A stretch of DNA of 27,687 nucleotides from Choristocarpus tenellus KU-1152 (Eukaryota; Phaeophyceae): contig CAXNAD020000140.1 in assembly GCA_964200185.2 (NCBI GenBank), positions 1 through 27,687 of the forward strand, read 5' to 3'. Positions within the stretch are counted from its first letter, which is position 1; each line of letters opens with the position of its first letter. The notes beneath the pieces were generated by a model that was not told the origin of the DNA, did not search any database, and was given only the letters and a program-made list of their open reading frames with translations. The position numbers and the translations under genes are program-made. Below, in pieces: positions 20,318 through 27,687 of the stretch.

Positions 20318-21405
20318 GTCAACCTTGGTATGGGGTGGCTTTAGTTGTTAGTTTCTTTGATGGTCATTGTCAAGTGGTATGGATGAAATATATTTCCATA
20401 GTTTCTAAAGTTGTACAATAGTCCTTCAATCTGTGAATATATGTTATTATGTGTGATACGCACGAAATTTAGAAATGCCTACCCATAATTGTTGACACTA
20501 CCCAAACGCTTGTTTAGCAATAGTAATTTGAGTGCTGGCAATGTTGCTGAAAATGAACATGAGAGCTCATGAGCCATCCTAATCATTTTCCGGTCAAGCT
20601 TTGCAAGTGTTTTTTTTGCATTACATTTCACGTTGTGTAGTAGGGGTAGTTGGCTTGCATGGTCAGCAGTAGCTGCAGCAATGAGATGGCCTATACTTTG
20701 GAGATGGTGAAGATGATCTTTTCCCCTGCAACATCATCTATGCCCTCTATCTTAGGGTTACTTTTTCTGTCTGTTGATGTATTATTCAGTCCTCTATTGC
20801 TGCATTATCCTGTCGGATTGAATGTGAATATATGTATGAGTTTCAATACCAGGTGGCTTGTTTAGTTTGAGCTAAGTTTACTTTCCCGCAGAACAGATAA
20901 CACTTACAGAAATGAGGATAACATACCTCTACACTGAAATGTTGGGCAAATTGATCAGAAGGTGAAACCTTTCAGTCGCTTCTGATGGAATCATTTGTGC
21001 TTGAAGTGGAAAAAAATTGAAGTGGGCAAGAAGAAGGAATGACTAACCCTATTATCAAGAAAATATGAGTCCACTCAGCAACTGGTGTACTCAAGTCCGA
21101 GTTGTAAGAGGTCTTCACAATGCAGTGTCAGGGAGGGAAAGATTTGTGGCTTGACATGGTGGTAGCCCTATGCACCTCAAGCACTCAAAAGCATCGTACT
21201 TGAAAACGAAATCACTGTTGTTTGGAATTTAATGCTGCTGCGATTTACTCGAGATTGATGTATACTGTTCTAGACCAAACATAATTTTTCTCAGCAGTCT
21301 CCAGAATATTTAAATGAGGCATATAGAAGATTTCCAAACTCTTCTAATTACGAAGCATATCTTTGTTGTGACGCTCTTGCACTCCTTCCTTGTTGCCCAT
21401 ACAAG

Positions 21406-21489
21406 ATCTTTCTCGATGCTTACGGGTTCAAAGATGACCAGATCTACATTTGGGGTTCAGTACTTGTCGTCACTTTGGAGTTCATCATT
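21406..21489 (+). CDS. Exon 19: loop end and TM6 start
   Basis: Twenty-eight codons after TACAAG: IFLDAYGFKDDQIYIWGS then VLVVTLEFII, ending ATT|GTATGC in phase 0. 'L-x-x-Y-G-F' followed by 'x-x-W' and a hydrophobic run is the family pattern leading into TM6. A 536-bp intron with a purine-rich tract at about 21901-21950 follows. Confidence 0.9.
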
Positions 21490-22025
21490 GTATGCATGTG
21501 AGCCCTCGCCTCTGTCTGTATCTCCCTTCACTCCTGTCTCCATCTCTATGCCCAACCGCCCCCCTTCTCACCCCTTGTTTTCACCCCCAGAAGACCTTAG
21601 CCCAACTTGTCCCATTCCTGTGATTGGTAATATTTGGCGCTCTATTTAGCCCTATGGATGTTGGAGACACCTCCTGATGTAAAACTGCCATCAACACCTT
21701 TTTCGTTTTAGTACAGTTGGAGAAATTTGCCTCGACAGTGATATGTATGCCTTCCAAGGCAATAGTCGGATAATCTTAGGAATGAGCAACTTTGTTGCTA
21801 TCCTCTGCCAGAGGATATTTGATGTTGGGATATGGAGAGAGTTGAGAGCACCTATAGATGATGCTTCCAATAGAGCATTAGTGACCATGTGTATCTACTA
21901 GAAGGAAAAGGAAGGGGGGGTAAGGGGGAGGAGGGAAGGGCAATGGCCAATGGTCTTACGAGTGATTTGACTGCATCCCTGGCATATCTCGGGGCATCAT
22001 TGACTTATTAATTGAAAATTTTCAG

Positions 22026-22076
22026 GTGTTGTGGGTGTTGAACCTGATACCTTTGCAAAGGAAATACATAACTTAG
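22026..22076 (+). CDS. Exon 20: TM6 end, last codon TAG
   Basis: Fifty-one bases after TTTTCAG and before GTGCCT: VLWVLNLIPLQRKYIT followed by TAG as the seventeenth codon (22074-22076). Phase 0 on both sides fits exons 19 and 21, and the translation completes TM6 with a basic cytosolic end. CAG|GT is the commonest exon end in this gene, so TAG|GT looks like a C-to-T change of a Gln codon. Little family-specific sequence is available here, so the exon rests on hydrophobicity, phase and splice sites. Confidence 0.65.
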   Translation: MLWVLNLIPLQRKYIT

Positions 22077-23290
22077 GTGCCTTTCAACTCATGCACTGTC
22101 TTTCCGGCAGGAACTGAGCCTATGGTATACTTGTTTTGGTACAAATCCTGATCCAAGCTTTGGCCTTGAACATGCCTGGTGTCCCTTTTCCTTTAACCAT
22201 ACCAACCACTGGGTTTAGCTGGAAAGGTTGCTTAAAATAAATTTGCAGCAAATAGCCGTGAACTTTTAGTTTGATACCCTTTTTTCCTCTCCCTATATCT
22301 GTAACCCCTACCCCTTTGCGTCTTTGGCCATTTTTTGATCGTTACCCTAGTCATTGCCATCCACCCCTGATCCTCACGCTCTCGTTTTTCCAGGGGGTGC
22401 CTCTTATGGTTGCTCTCTTACAACCGTGAGCCTATCTCTTGAATGGCTACCCTCTCGTAGCATCCTTCAGTAAGCATTCTAGGCGAAAATACCACTGGCT
22501 GTCAGTCTTTGCCTTCGACTTGTACATATGAAACAATCCTAACCCTAGATCTAAATCTAGCAGCTAACATATTCTGTTTCCATCGTCTTCCCATCCTCAA
22601 GATTCTATAGTACTATCACCCTATAAACAGCTGTACATTCACCACCTACAAAACATTTCTTGTGGTGGGTGTCTGTGATAGACAATGCTATGAACACGTA
22701 AATTCAAGTGCTGGGGCACAATTTCACACCCTGGGCTTATTCATGCACCTTGTTCGTGCATATTGTTGCACTTTCTGTCACTAACATTTTTTTTTATCTT
22801 TGCCCTGCCTCTAGGTGTTTGCATTCCTGTGATGATCTCTGTTCATCTTTGGTGCAAAGTTTTGTAGCTTACTCACAACCTGCTCATGCTCATAGCTGTA
22901 GTTCAACCTGACAACCAAATGTTTTGTGTTTCTGTCCAATCCTGACAACTCCAGTCTCACTGGTTTGGCACAGCACTATATCCGATGGGACACATCAGAT
23001 AGTGCCCCCTTGGGTCACCATGCCACTGGAGAGGACGAGGAGGCAGATAAGAGAGAGGCAGGCACGTCAAACTAGATACGGGGAACCAAACACAACTTGC
23101 TCTCAATCACAAAAATACAGTTGTGTTTTTTTACAACGGGGAAAAACTTCGATGTTTCTCATTTTGAATGCCGTCCTTGATTTTTCTTGCTGTATCTCTC
23201 CTAAAAGCACGTTCATATTACACTGCCTAACAATGCCGCCATTGCTTATTCCTCCATGACCTTGGTGCGAAAAAAACAGAAATTTCTAAG

Positions 23291-23379
23291 ATGTTTAATG
23301 AGCCTGTGGCAGAACTTAAGCGCCAACCTTCCACTCTTGAGGTCAATATCCCATTTGAGCCTGCCACTCTCGCCTTCAG
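23291..23379 (+). CDS. Exon 21: TMD1-NBD2 linker, without a GT donor
   Basis: After TTTCTAAG: MFNEPVAELKRQPSTLEV then NIPFEPATLAF. '[IL]-PF-x-P-x-TL-x-F' is the conserved start of the second half of PDR proteins, so this is coding. It must join NMSYSVP of exon 22 after TTCAG (23379), giving AG|C Ser. The genomic sequence there is CAG|ATGACA, with no GT. An in-frame TGA follows at 23381 if unspliced. GAG|GTCAAT at 23343 is a canonical donor but is out of phase with exon 22 and would delete the conserved motif. The intron 23380-24444 shows no gene. Confidence 0.82.
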
Positions 23380-24444
23380 ATGACATATTGCGACTTTTGG
23401 TTTGTGCTGCTTTTTGTTATTTTGGGTTGGGGTTGGGTTTGAGGTTGAGATTAAGGTACTTAGGATTAGGGTAGGTTGGCTGGGATTGTGGGCAGGAAAG
23501 AGGGTGGTGGTGCATCTCACGAGCATTTGTTTTGTGGTAGAACATATTGGCCTTGGTTACTATTATTGACATGAGTTCTTCTATCTGCTTCAGCTTTGGC
23601 ACTTTGAACTAGGGGCCGTTGCCCCTCCCCTATCCCTGACTGGGGGTGGTGCTTCTTTTTTCACCCTTTATTTCCTTCAGTCACCTTATGCAAGGATATA
23701 CTGCCAGCTACAGTGAGTGTTGAGGAAGTCATGCTATTTATGTCGAACCATTCGTTGCTACTGCCAATGAGCCAAAATAATGGTATGTATCCAGATTTTG
23801 ATCACTTTGCTTTTTAGACCATTTTAATAAATCTTTTGCAACCATCCCTATTTCTATGGATAAAGTGCTAAGAAGGACTTGAGACGGCTGATATCGCTGT
23901 TGTTAGAAAATATTAAATAATAATACATTTAACTAAGTTCAATATACAAGAGATGCTTAGGGTTAGCTAAGGTAGTTACTCCGTAAAAGTGAATTCAGAA
24001 ATCTCACTATGCACATTTTTTTGTCAACATGCTTAATATGCTACCCAGGGTACTGCTTGTTTACTTTTGCCTCACTTAAGTCTCAATTTCTTTACACTGT
24101 CAATTCCAGACTGTGCCTCAGTTGGTTCTAACATGACTTATCATACGAGAAAGTTTTACGCCACTACCCCAAAGTACCAAAACCATAGCAAAATGAGAAC
24201 ACAATGCTTCGCTACGGGGGCGCAACCACTTCTTGTCTTACCCGCATCCATATCAATCACTGTGTACCCCACCTACTTCGAAATACAAGCCTTCAGACTG
24301 CAAAATCTTTCCAAATCCTCTTGACAGTCTACATGGTGTCCTTTCCTCAATTACCCCCAAGCCTCCACTCCAGATCCCCCTCTGCGACTTTCTGTTCCGT
24401 TCCACCATCTTGTCCTGCCCTCCCACCTCGCCACCTATTCCCAG

Positions 24445-24532
24445 CAACATGTCCTACAGTGTGCCTCACCCTTCTGGTGAAGGACAACTCGAGCTACTTC
24501 AGTCAATTTCTGGGTACTGCAAACCAGGGGAG
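24445..24532 (+). CDS. Exon 22: NBD2 start
   Basis: After TTCCCAG: NMSYSVPHPSGEGQLELL then QSISGYCKPGE, ending GAG|GTGGGT. This is the family 'D-[MV]-x-Y-x-V' strand and 'L-L-x-x-[IV]-[ST]-G-x-x-x-PG' strand directly ahead of Walker A. Phase 2 in, phase 0 out. A 457-bp intron with a (GT)n tract near 24604-24620 follows. Confidence 0.94.
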
Positions 24533-24603
24533 GTGGGTGGAACTTGTACATGTGCATCTAGTTATGCATGCGTGCAACCCACTGGTTGATGTTTTTGTTT
24601 ATG

Positions 24604-24620
24604 GTGTGTGTGTGTGTGTG
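24604..24620 (+). repeat. (GT)8 microsatellite
   Basis: Short GT dinucleotide run in the intron between exons 22 and 23. Confidence 0.9.
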
Positions 24621-24989
24621 TCAGGTTTTTGTTAGACCTCCCTGCCTCTATGACTGATATCTTGATGCAAGAGTGGAATTGTTGCCGTTCAAATTATTTT
24701 GTGTACTTCAGCAGAGCCCCTTGCCATGCCCTCAAGTTTTTATTAACTAAATTGCTAATACAAGCAAATACCAGTGGAAAGGCAATGATCTGATAACAAC
24801 TTTGCTCTGATATTCTCCTCCACTGCAATTAAACAAAAAAAAGTTGCGATGAATATTCTCAAAATTAAACCCTGGTTACCAAATAAGACTGGGATGCCTA
24901 TTATCACAGCAACCCCTTGTCTATCTGTCTTCACTTGTCCCAGTTCTAATGCTTCTCACATTTATGTGTCCTCAACCTTCTACCTCTAG

Positions 24990-25126
24990 CTGACAGCGCT
25001 CATGGGCTCCTCAGGGGCGGGCAAGACAACTCTCTTAGATGTCCTTGCTGGGCGTAAAACTAGTGGTAAGATCACTGGGGATATTAACATCAACGGATTC
25101 CCCAAGCAACAAAAGACCTTCACTAG
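24990..25126 (+). CDS. Exon 23: NBD2 Walker A
   Basis: After [27 protein letters not shown], then [19 protein letters not shown] and QQKTFTR, ending ACTAG|GTGTGT in phase 2. [18 protein letters not shown] is a canonical NBD2 P-loop, and ITGDIxINGxPK is the following family motif. The 400-bp intron that follows has a G-rich tract. Confidence 0.96.
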
Positions 25127-25526
25127 GTGTGTTTCAAGAATTTTTTACCCCATCTTGTGGTACATTAATGACTTTTTTTTGGTCTAACGTAGGGTGCAAC
25201 TTCCTGGAAGGATGGGACAATATCGCAAATAGATTGATGTGGAGGGGTGGGGGGATAGGGTGGTGTGGTGGTAGGGAGAAGGGAAATTGGACTTTGTACA
25301 TTTGGCTTGTGCTGCCTCTCTTACCCCCTCCCCCTCTCCCCATTTTGCATGTGCTCTATGCCTTTGTTCACAAGGAGAGGAGCGGATTCATCTCCACCAC
25401 GTTTTTGTTCTATATACCATATGTGAAAGCTTTGTTCAAACCAAGTGGCTCTGTTTAAAGTTGAAGTGCTCACTTCATTCTCCCCGACGATTTTGCCATA
25501 TTTGTGTGTGTTTTATATGCTGATAG

Positions 25527-25584
25527 AGTTGCAGGGTATGTGGAACAGTAGGATATGCACTCTCCAGTGGTGACTGTCAAGGAG
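25527..25584 (+). CDS. Exon 24: NBD2 Q-loop region with in-frame TAG
   Basis: After TGATAG the frame reads VAGYVEQ, TAG (25549-25551), then DMHSPVVTVKE, ending GAG|GTGAGA. The family motif is 'GY-x-[EQ]-Q-x-D-x-H-x-P-x-x-TV-x-E', so residues on both sides of the stop are correct and only the variable position is TAG. The alternative acceptor GCAG at 25534 is out of phase and does not avoid the problem. The intron 25585-26230 shows no gene and no trace of the missing NBD2 segment. Confidence 0.9.
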
Positions 25585-26230
25585 GTGAGAATTTTATGGT
25601 GGTTACATAGGAGGGTTAGATGTACAAAATAAGATGTTTTGCATAAAGGAAGGCATAGTATATATTTTTTAATTTCGTACTTCATCCTTTTCATTGAGAT
25701 CACTGTTTCTCCCGTTTTGTTATGAATAGTAGTACTATAATATTGGAAATGTCATCACTTTAATGCCTGAGCACTATCCCGGGCTGTGGTCAGAGTCATG
25801 GCACATCTCATGCAAACCGTATCTAACTGTTGCACAACAATAGTGCAGTGCTCTTTTCAACCTATGCTTTTCACACACTGGGTTCAGCCATCCCATTACC
25901 TGTCACTACATCTGAAGTCACCTAGGCATTGCATGTCCATAAAGCCTTCCCACATTGTTTCGGTTTTCCCACGTTTTTGTGATTTTTTTGTGAAGAGGTA
26001 CATAAGGGATAGCACAGATAGGTGTAAAGCCTGTTGTGCTAGGTACATGGAATTTGAACCAACAAAAATTATTTCTCTGAAAAGAAATCAGACATAAAAG
26101 GGTGTTCAATCAGAGAAATTGTTGCAAGGGATGTTGTCCACTATCATACTATGTGTTGGAACAATATTAGCCTCATCATCAAATGTATCCTTTGCTGTGC
26201 ACTCGACCTCTTTCCTCCTGGCAACCATAG

Positions 26231-26406
26231 GCGCTCACATTCAGTGCAACAATGCGATTGGTGATCAGTTGATTGGGAGTGAAGAAACAGGAGGTCTCTC
26301 GCTGGAGCAGCGCAAGCGGGTCACCCTCGGGGTTGAGCTGGCTGCTAACCCTGCCATAATCTTCCTGGACGAGCCTACTTCAGGGCTTGATGCGCGATCT
26401 GCCCAG
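26231..26406 (+). CDS. Exon 25: NBD2 signature and Walker B, internally deleted with a frame change
   Basis: After CCATAG the phase-correct frame gives [10 protein letters not shown], the family 'A-L-x-F-S-A-x-x-R-L-P' motif. It then fails, with a TGA at 26270. From 26257 another frame gives [20 protein letters not shown], then [19 protein letters not shown] and [16 protein letters not shown]. Family members have some 35-45 residues between these motifs; here there are none, with GCG at the junction. Walker B Asp-Glu and D-loop are intact, and LSLEQ is the normal PDR signature form in NBD2. The exon is 176 bp, not a phase-neutral length. Confidence 0.9.
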
Positions 26407-26588
26407 GTGCATGTTCACACGCACTTGTTCTTGCATGTGCAGTTTGACAGTTTCTGCTCTCGGCAGAGTTGTTGGCGGGGAGTGTTTCTGCGTGACTGCC
26501 CCTCTTTGCTTGCTTACCCCTTCTCCCCCCCTTCCCTCTGCCCGACCCTTGTGTCTCTTGACCTTGCATACCACTGTGACTACTATAG

Positions 26589-26771
26589 GTGGTGATGCGA
26601 GCAATCCGAAAGGTTGCGGCCACAAACCGGACCGTGATCTGTACTATCCACCAACCGTCCACATACCTATTTGAAATGTTTGACTCTGTTTTGCTGCTAA
26701 AAAAGGGGGGTGAGACCGTGTACTTTGGCCCACTGGGGACGAATAACGGCACTCTTATTCAGTACCTCCAG
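26589..26771 (+). CDS. Exon 26: NBD2 H-loop and C-terminal lobe
   Basis: After [27 protein letters not shown], then [20 protein letters not shown] and [10 protein letters not shown], ending with LIQYLQ at CAG|GTGCGA in phase 0. H-loop HQPS and the 'F-[DE]-x-x-LLLK-x-GG-x-x-V-Y-F-G-x-LG' stretch are intact. The 182-bp intron 26407-26588 is C/T-rich. Confidence 0.96.
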
Positions 26772-26918
26772 GTGCGATCTACTTCTTGGGATGGTGGTGG
26801 TCCTAGTCGAGAAGGACTTCTTCTTTTTAGCTACAATTTTGTTTTGCAGCACCTTTGTAGGAAATCGCGTACACTATAGAGCTCTGAGCTTGATGCGTGT
26901 ACATCCCAAATGTTGTAG

Positions 26919-26975
26919 GTCTTTTCCAACCGTAATCGGGAAAAAATGGAGGTCCTGCAGGAGTACTTTCGAGGA
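26919..26975 (+). CDS. Exon 27: possible 57-bp cassette exon
   Basis: Nineteen codons, VFSNRNREKMEVLQEYFRG, between TTGTAG and GGA|GTAGGT, phase 0 at both ends. Skipping it joins LIQYLQ directly to SVPGTIP, which matches normal family spacing ('LI-x-YF-x-x-IPG'). Its own end, LQEYFRG, resembles that same helix. It may be an alternatively used exon, an insertion, or a chance open stretch. Confidence 0.5.
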
Positions 26976-27243
26976 GTAGGTAGTTGGTTGATGTTTGTGT
27001 AAGCCTAGAGTATGGATGAGTCTGATTTTGTTTGCCTGTTGAGGTCACCTCTTCATACACGTAGAGGGATCACACAGGGTGTTTGCTATTTGTTGGCTGC
27101 GAGTGGCTATGTCAATACTTCAAAATTGTTGTTCTTAGCTTCACATAGTGTAATTTGTGCGCCAATGATGAAAGTGATAGTGGAGGCTAAGCATTTGCAT
27201 CCTTTTTTGGCACCCATTCGTGCCTCTGCCTTTCTTTTTCTAG

Positions 27244-27330
27244 TCAGTGCCTGGTACCATACCAATCCGAGACAACGTGAATCCAGCGACATGGATGCTG
27301 GAGGTTATTGGTGCAGGCACAGCTGGAAAG
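27244..27330 (+). CDS. Exon 28: NBD2-TMD2 connector, NPATWMLEV motif
   Basis: Twenty-nine codons after TTCTAG: SVPGTIPIRDNVNPATWMLE then VIGAGTAGK, ending AAG|GTGAGG in phase 0. 'NPATWMLEV' is one of the most conserved strings in PDR proteins, and the IGAG continuation is what I recall from stramenopile members. TMD2 should follow beyond the window. Confidence 0.95.
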
Positions 27331-27687
27331 GTGAGGCTTGGGGATATAGAGGTTGTACTTTCTTCTTTGTACACCTTAAACTGGTATTGTTTTGATTTAA
27401 TACATTGTAGTGTCACGTTGTATGTTCCCCTGTGTGCAATATGAAAATAAGACAAAAATGAACTTGTTCTCGCCACTGTTAGTAAAAGGTTATGTTAAAC
27501 CCACCTGGTCTATATGTATATACTTCGAAATATGTGTATATACTGCACTATGTACAACACATCTGACATATGAACTACTTACAAAAAATGGACCCCCAAT
27601 GGATAGCCACCATCCTCCCCCCCCCCCCCCCCCCCCCCCCCCCCTTTTTCAACATTTGTTTTTTCTTTGTCTCTTTCCCCCCATCTT
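27331..27687 (+). other. Start of intron 28 with a C homopolymer
   Basis: No exon of TMD2 is visible. The stretch is AT-rich, then has an uninterrupted run of 28 C at 27617-27644 followed by T-rich sequence. The intron continues past the window edge. Confidence 0.7.
27617..27644 (+). repeat. 28-bp C homopolymer
   Basis: Uninterrupted C run followed by TTTTT in the last intron. Its length may be imprecise, since such runs sequence poorly. Confidence 0.95.

Larger units (their letters stand above)
4822..27330 (+). pseudogene. PDR/ABCG-type full-size ABC transporter, 5' part, 28 exons, with apparent disabling lesions
   Basis: Plasma-membrane ATP-driven exporters of this family have the order NBD1-TMD1-NBD2-TMD2 and about 1400-1500 residues. 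Here 28 phase-compatible exons encode about 1030 codons through NBD2; TMD2 is outside the window. Seen directly: Walker A GPPGCGK and signature VSGGERRR in NBD1; Walker A GSSGAGK, signature region LSLEQRKR and Walker B IIFLDEP in NBD2; the NPIAWAFRGCVLNEF motif after TM5; and the NPATWMLEVIGAG motif after NBD2. LLQPPPE instead of an H-loop His in NBD1 and LSLEQ in NBD2 are normal for PDR proteins. Lesions: a non-AG acceptor near 14480, TAG at 22074, no GT donor after 23379, TAG at 25549, and a deletion with frame change at 26255. Family assignment is very secure. Pseudogene status is inference; sequencing error or a recoded TAG are alternatives. Confidence 0.9.

Noticed and set aside
20318-20328. 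Alternative donor GTATGG for exon 18
   Set aside because: It leaves a phase that does not match exon 19; GTCAAC at 20318 does.
23420-23475. GGGTT-rich stretch resembling telomere repeat
   Set aside because: Too irregular; simple G/T-rich sequence is sufficient.
26375-26752. Minus-strand 125-codon ORF
   Set aside because: Antisense to exons 25 and 26 of NBD2.
1-27687. Bacterial or phage system, CRISPR array, operon
   Set aside because: Spliced gene, microsatellites and MITE show eukaryotic nuclear DNA; no direct-repeat/spacer array was seen.

Overview
The window is eukaryotic nuclear DNA. One multi-exon gene on the + strand fills about 4.8-27.3 kb: small exons of 48-183 bp, introns of roughly 150-2600 bp, mostly GT-AG junctions and simple-sequence tracts in the introns. 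Joined in phase, 28 exons give about 1030 codons of a full-size ABCG/PDR (pleiotropic drug resistance) ABC transporter: N-terminal region, NBD1, TMD1, linker, NBD2. TMD2 and the stop lie beyond the right edge. Linker and NBD2 wording (IPFEPATLAF, SYSVPHP, NPATWMLEVIGAG) resembles PDR proteins of stramenopiles. With many introns averaging about 700 bp this suggests an algal or other large-genome protist, probably a stramenopile. That placement is inference from remembered family consensus, not a search.

Layout. 1-4360: no convincing gene. It holds a G-rich tract, a ~55-bp tandem repeat (601-751), a dispersed repeat in direct and inverted copies (811-1474) with a tRNA-Ser(GCT)-like sequence between arms, and one unassigned minus-strand ORF (2104-2313). 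4364-4775: a MITE-like element with terminal inverted repeats and TA duplications, ending 46 bp before the first ATG. 4822-7261: N-terminal exons and NBD1 Walker A. 8304-13711: rest of NBD1. The longest intron (9589-12176) carries a minus-strand relic resembling Ty1/copia pol. 14499-22076: TMD1. 23291-27330: linker and NBD2. 27331-27687: intron with a 28-C homopolymer.

The gene is unmistakable by family but looks damaged. An acceptor seems to have lost its AG (about 14480). Two TAG codons are in frame (22074 at an exon end, 25549 inside the NBD2 Q-loop region). The linker exon ends without a GT donor (after 23379). NBD2 lacks the segment between its ALTFSATMR and IGDQLIG motifs, and the reading frame changes there. 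The Walker B catalytic Glu of NBD1 is Ser. The simplest reading is a recently decaying PDR paralog whose intron-exon architecture is still intact. Alternatives are sequence/assembly error, or TAG read as an amino acid; the latter would explain only two of the lesions. No CRISPR, rRNA, operon or prokaryotic feature was seen.
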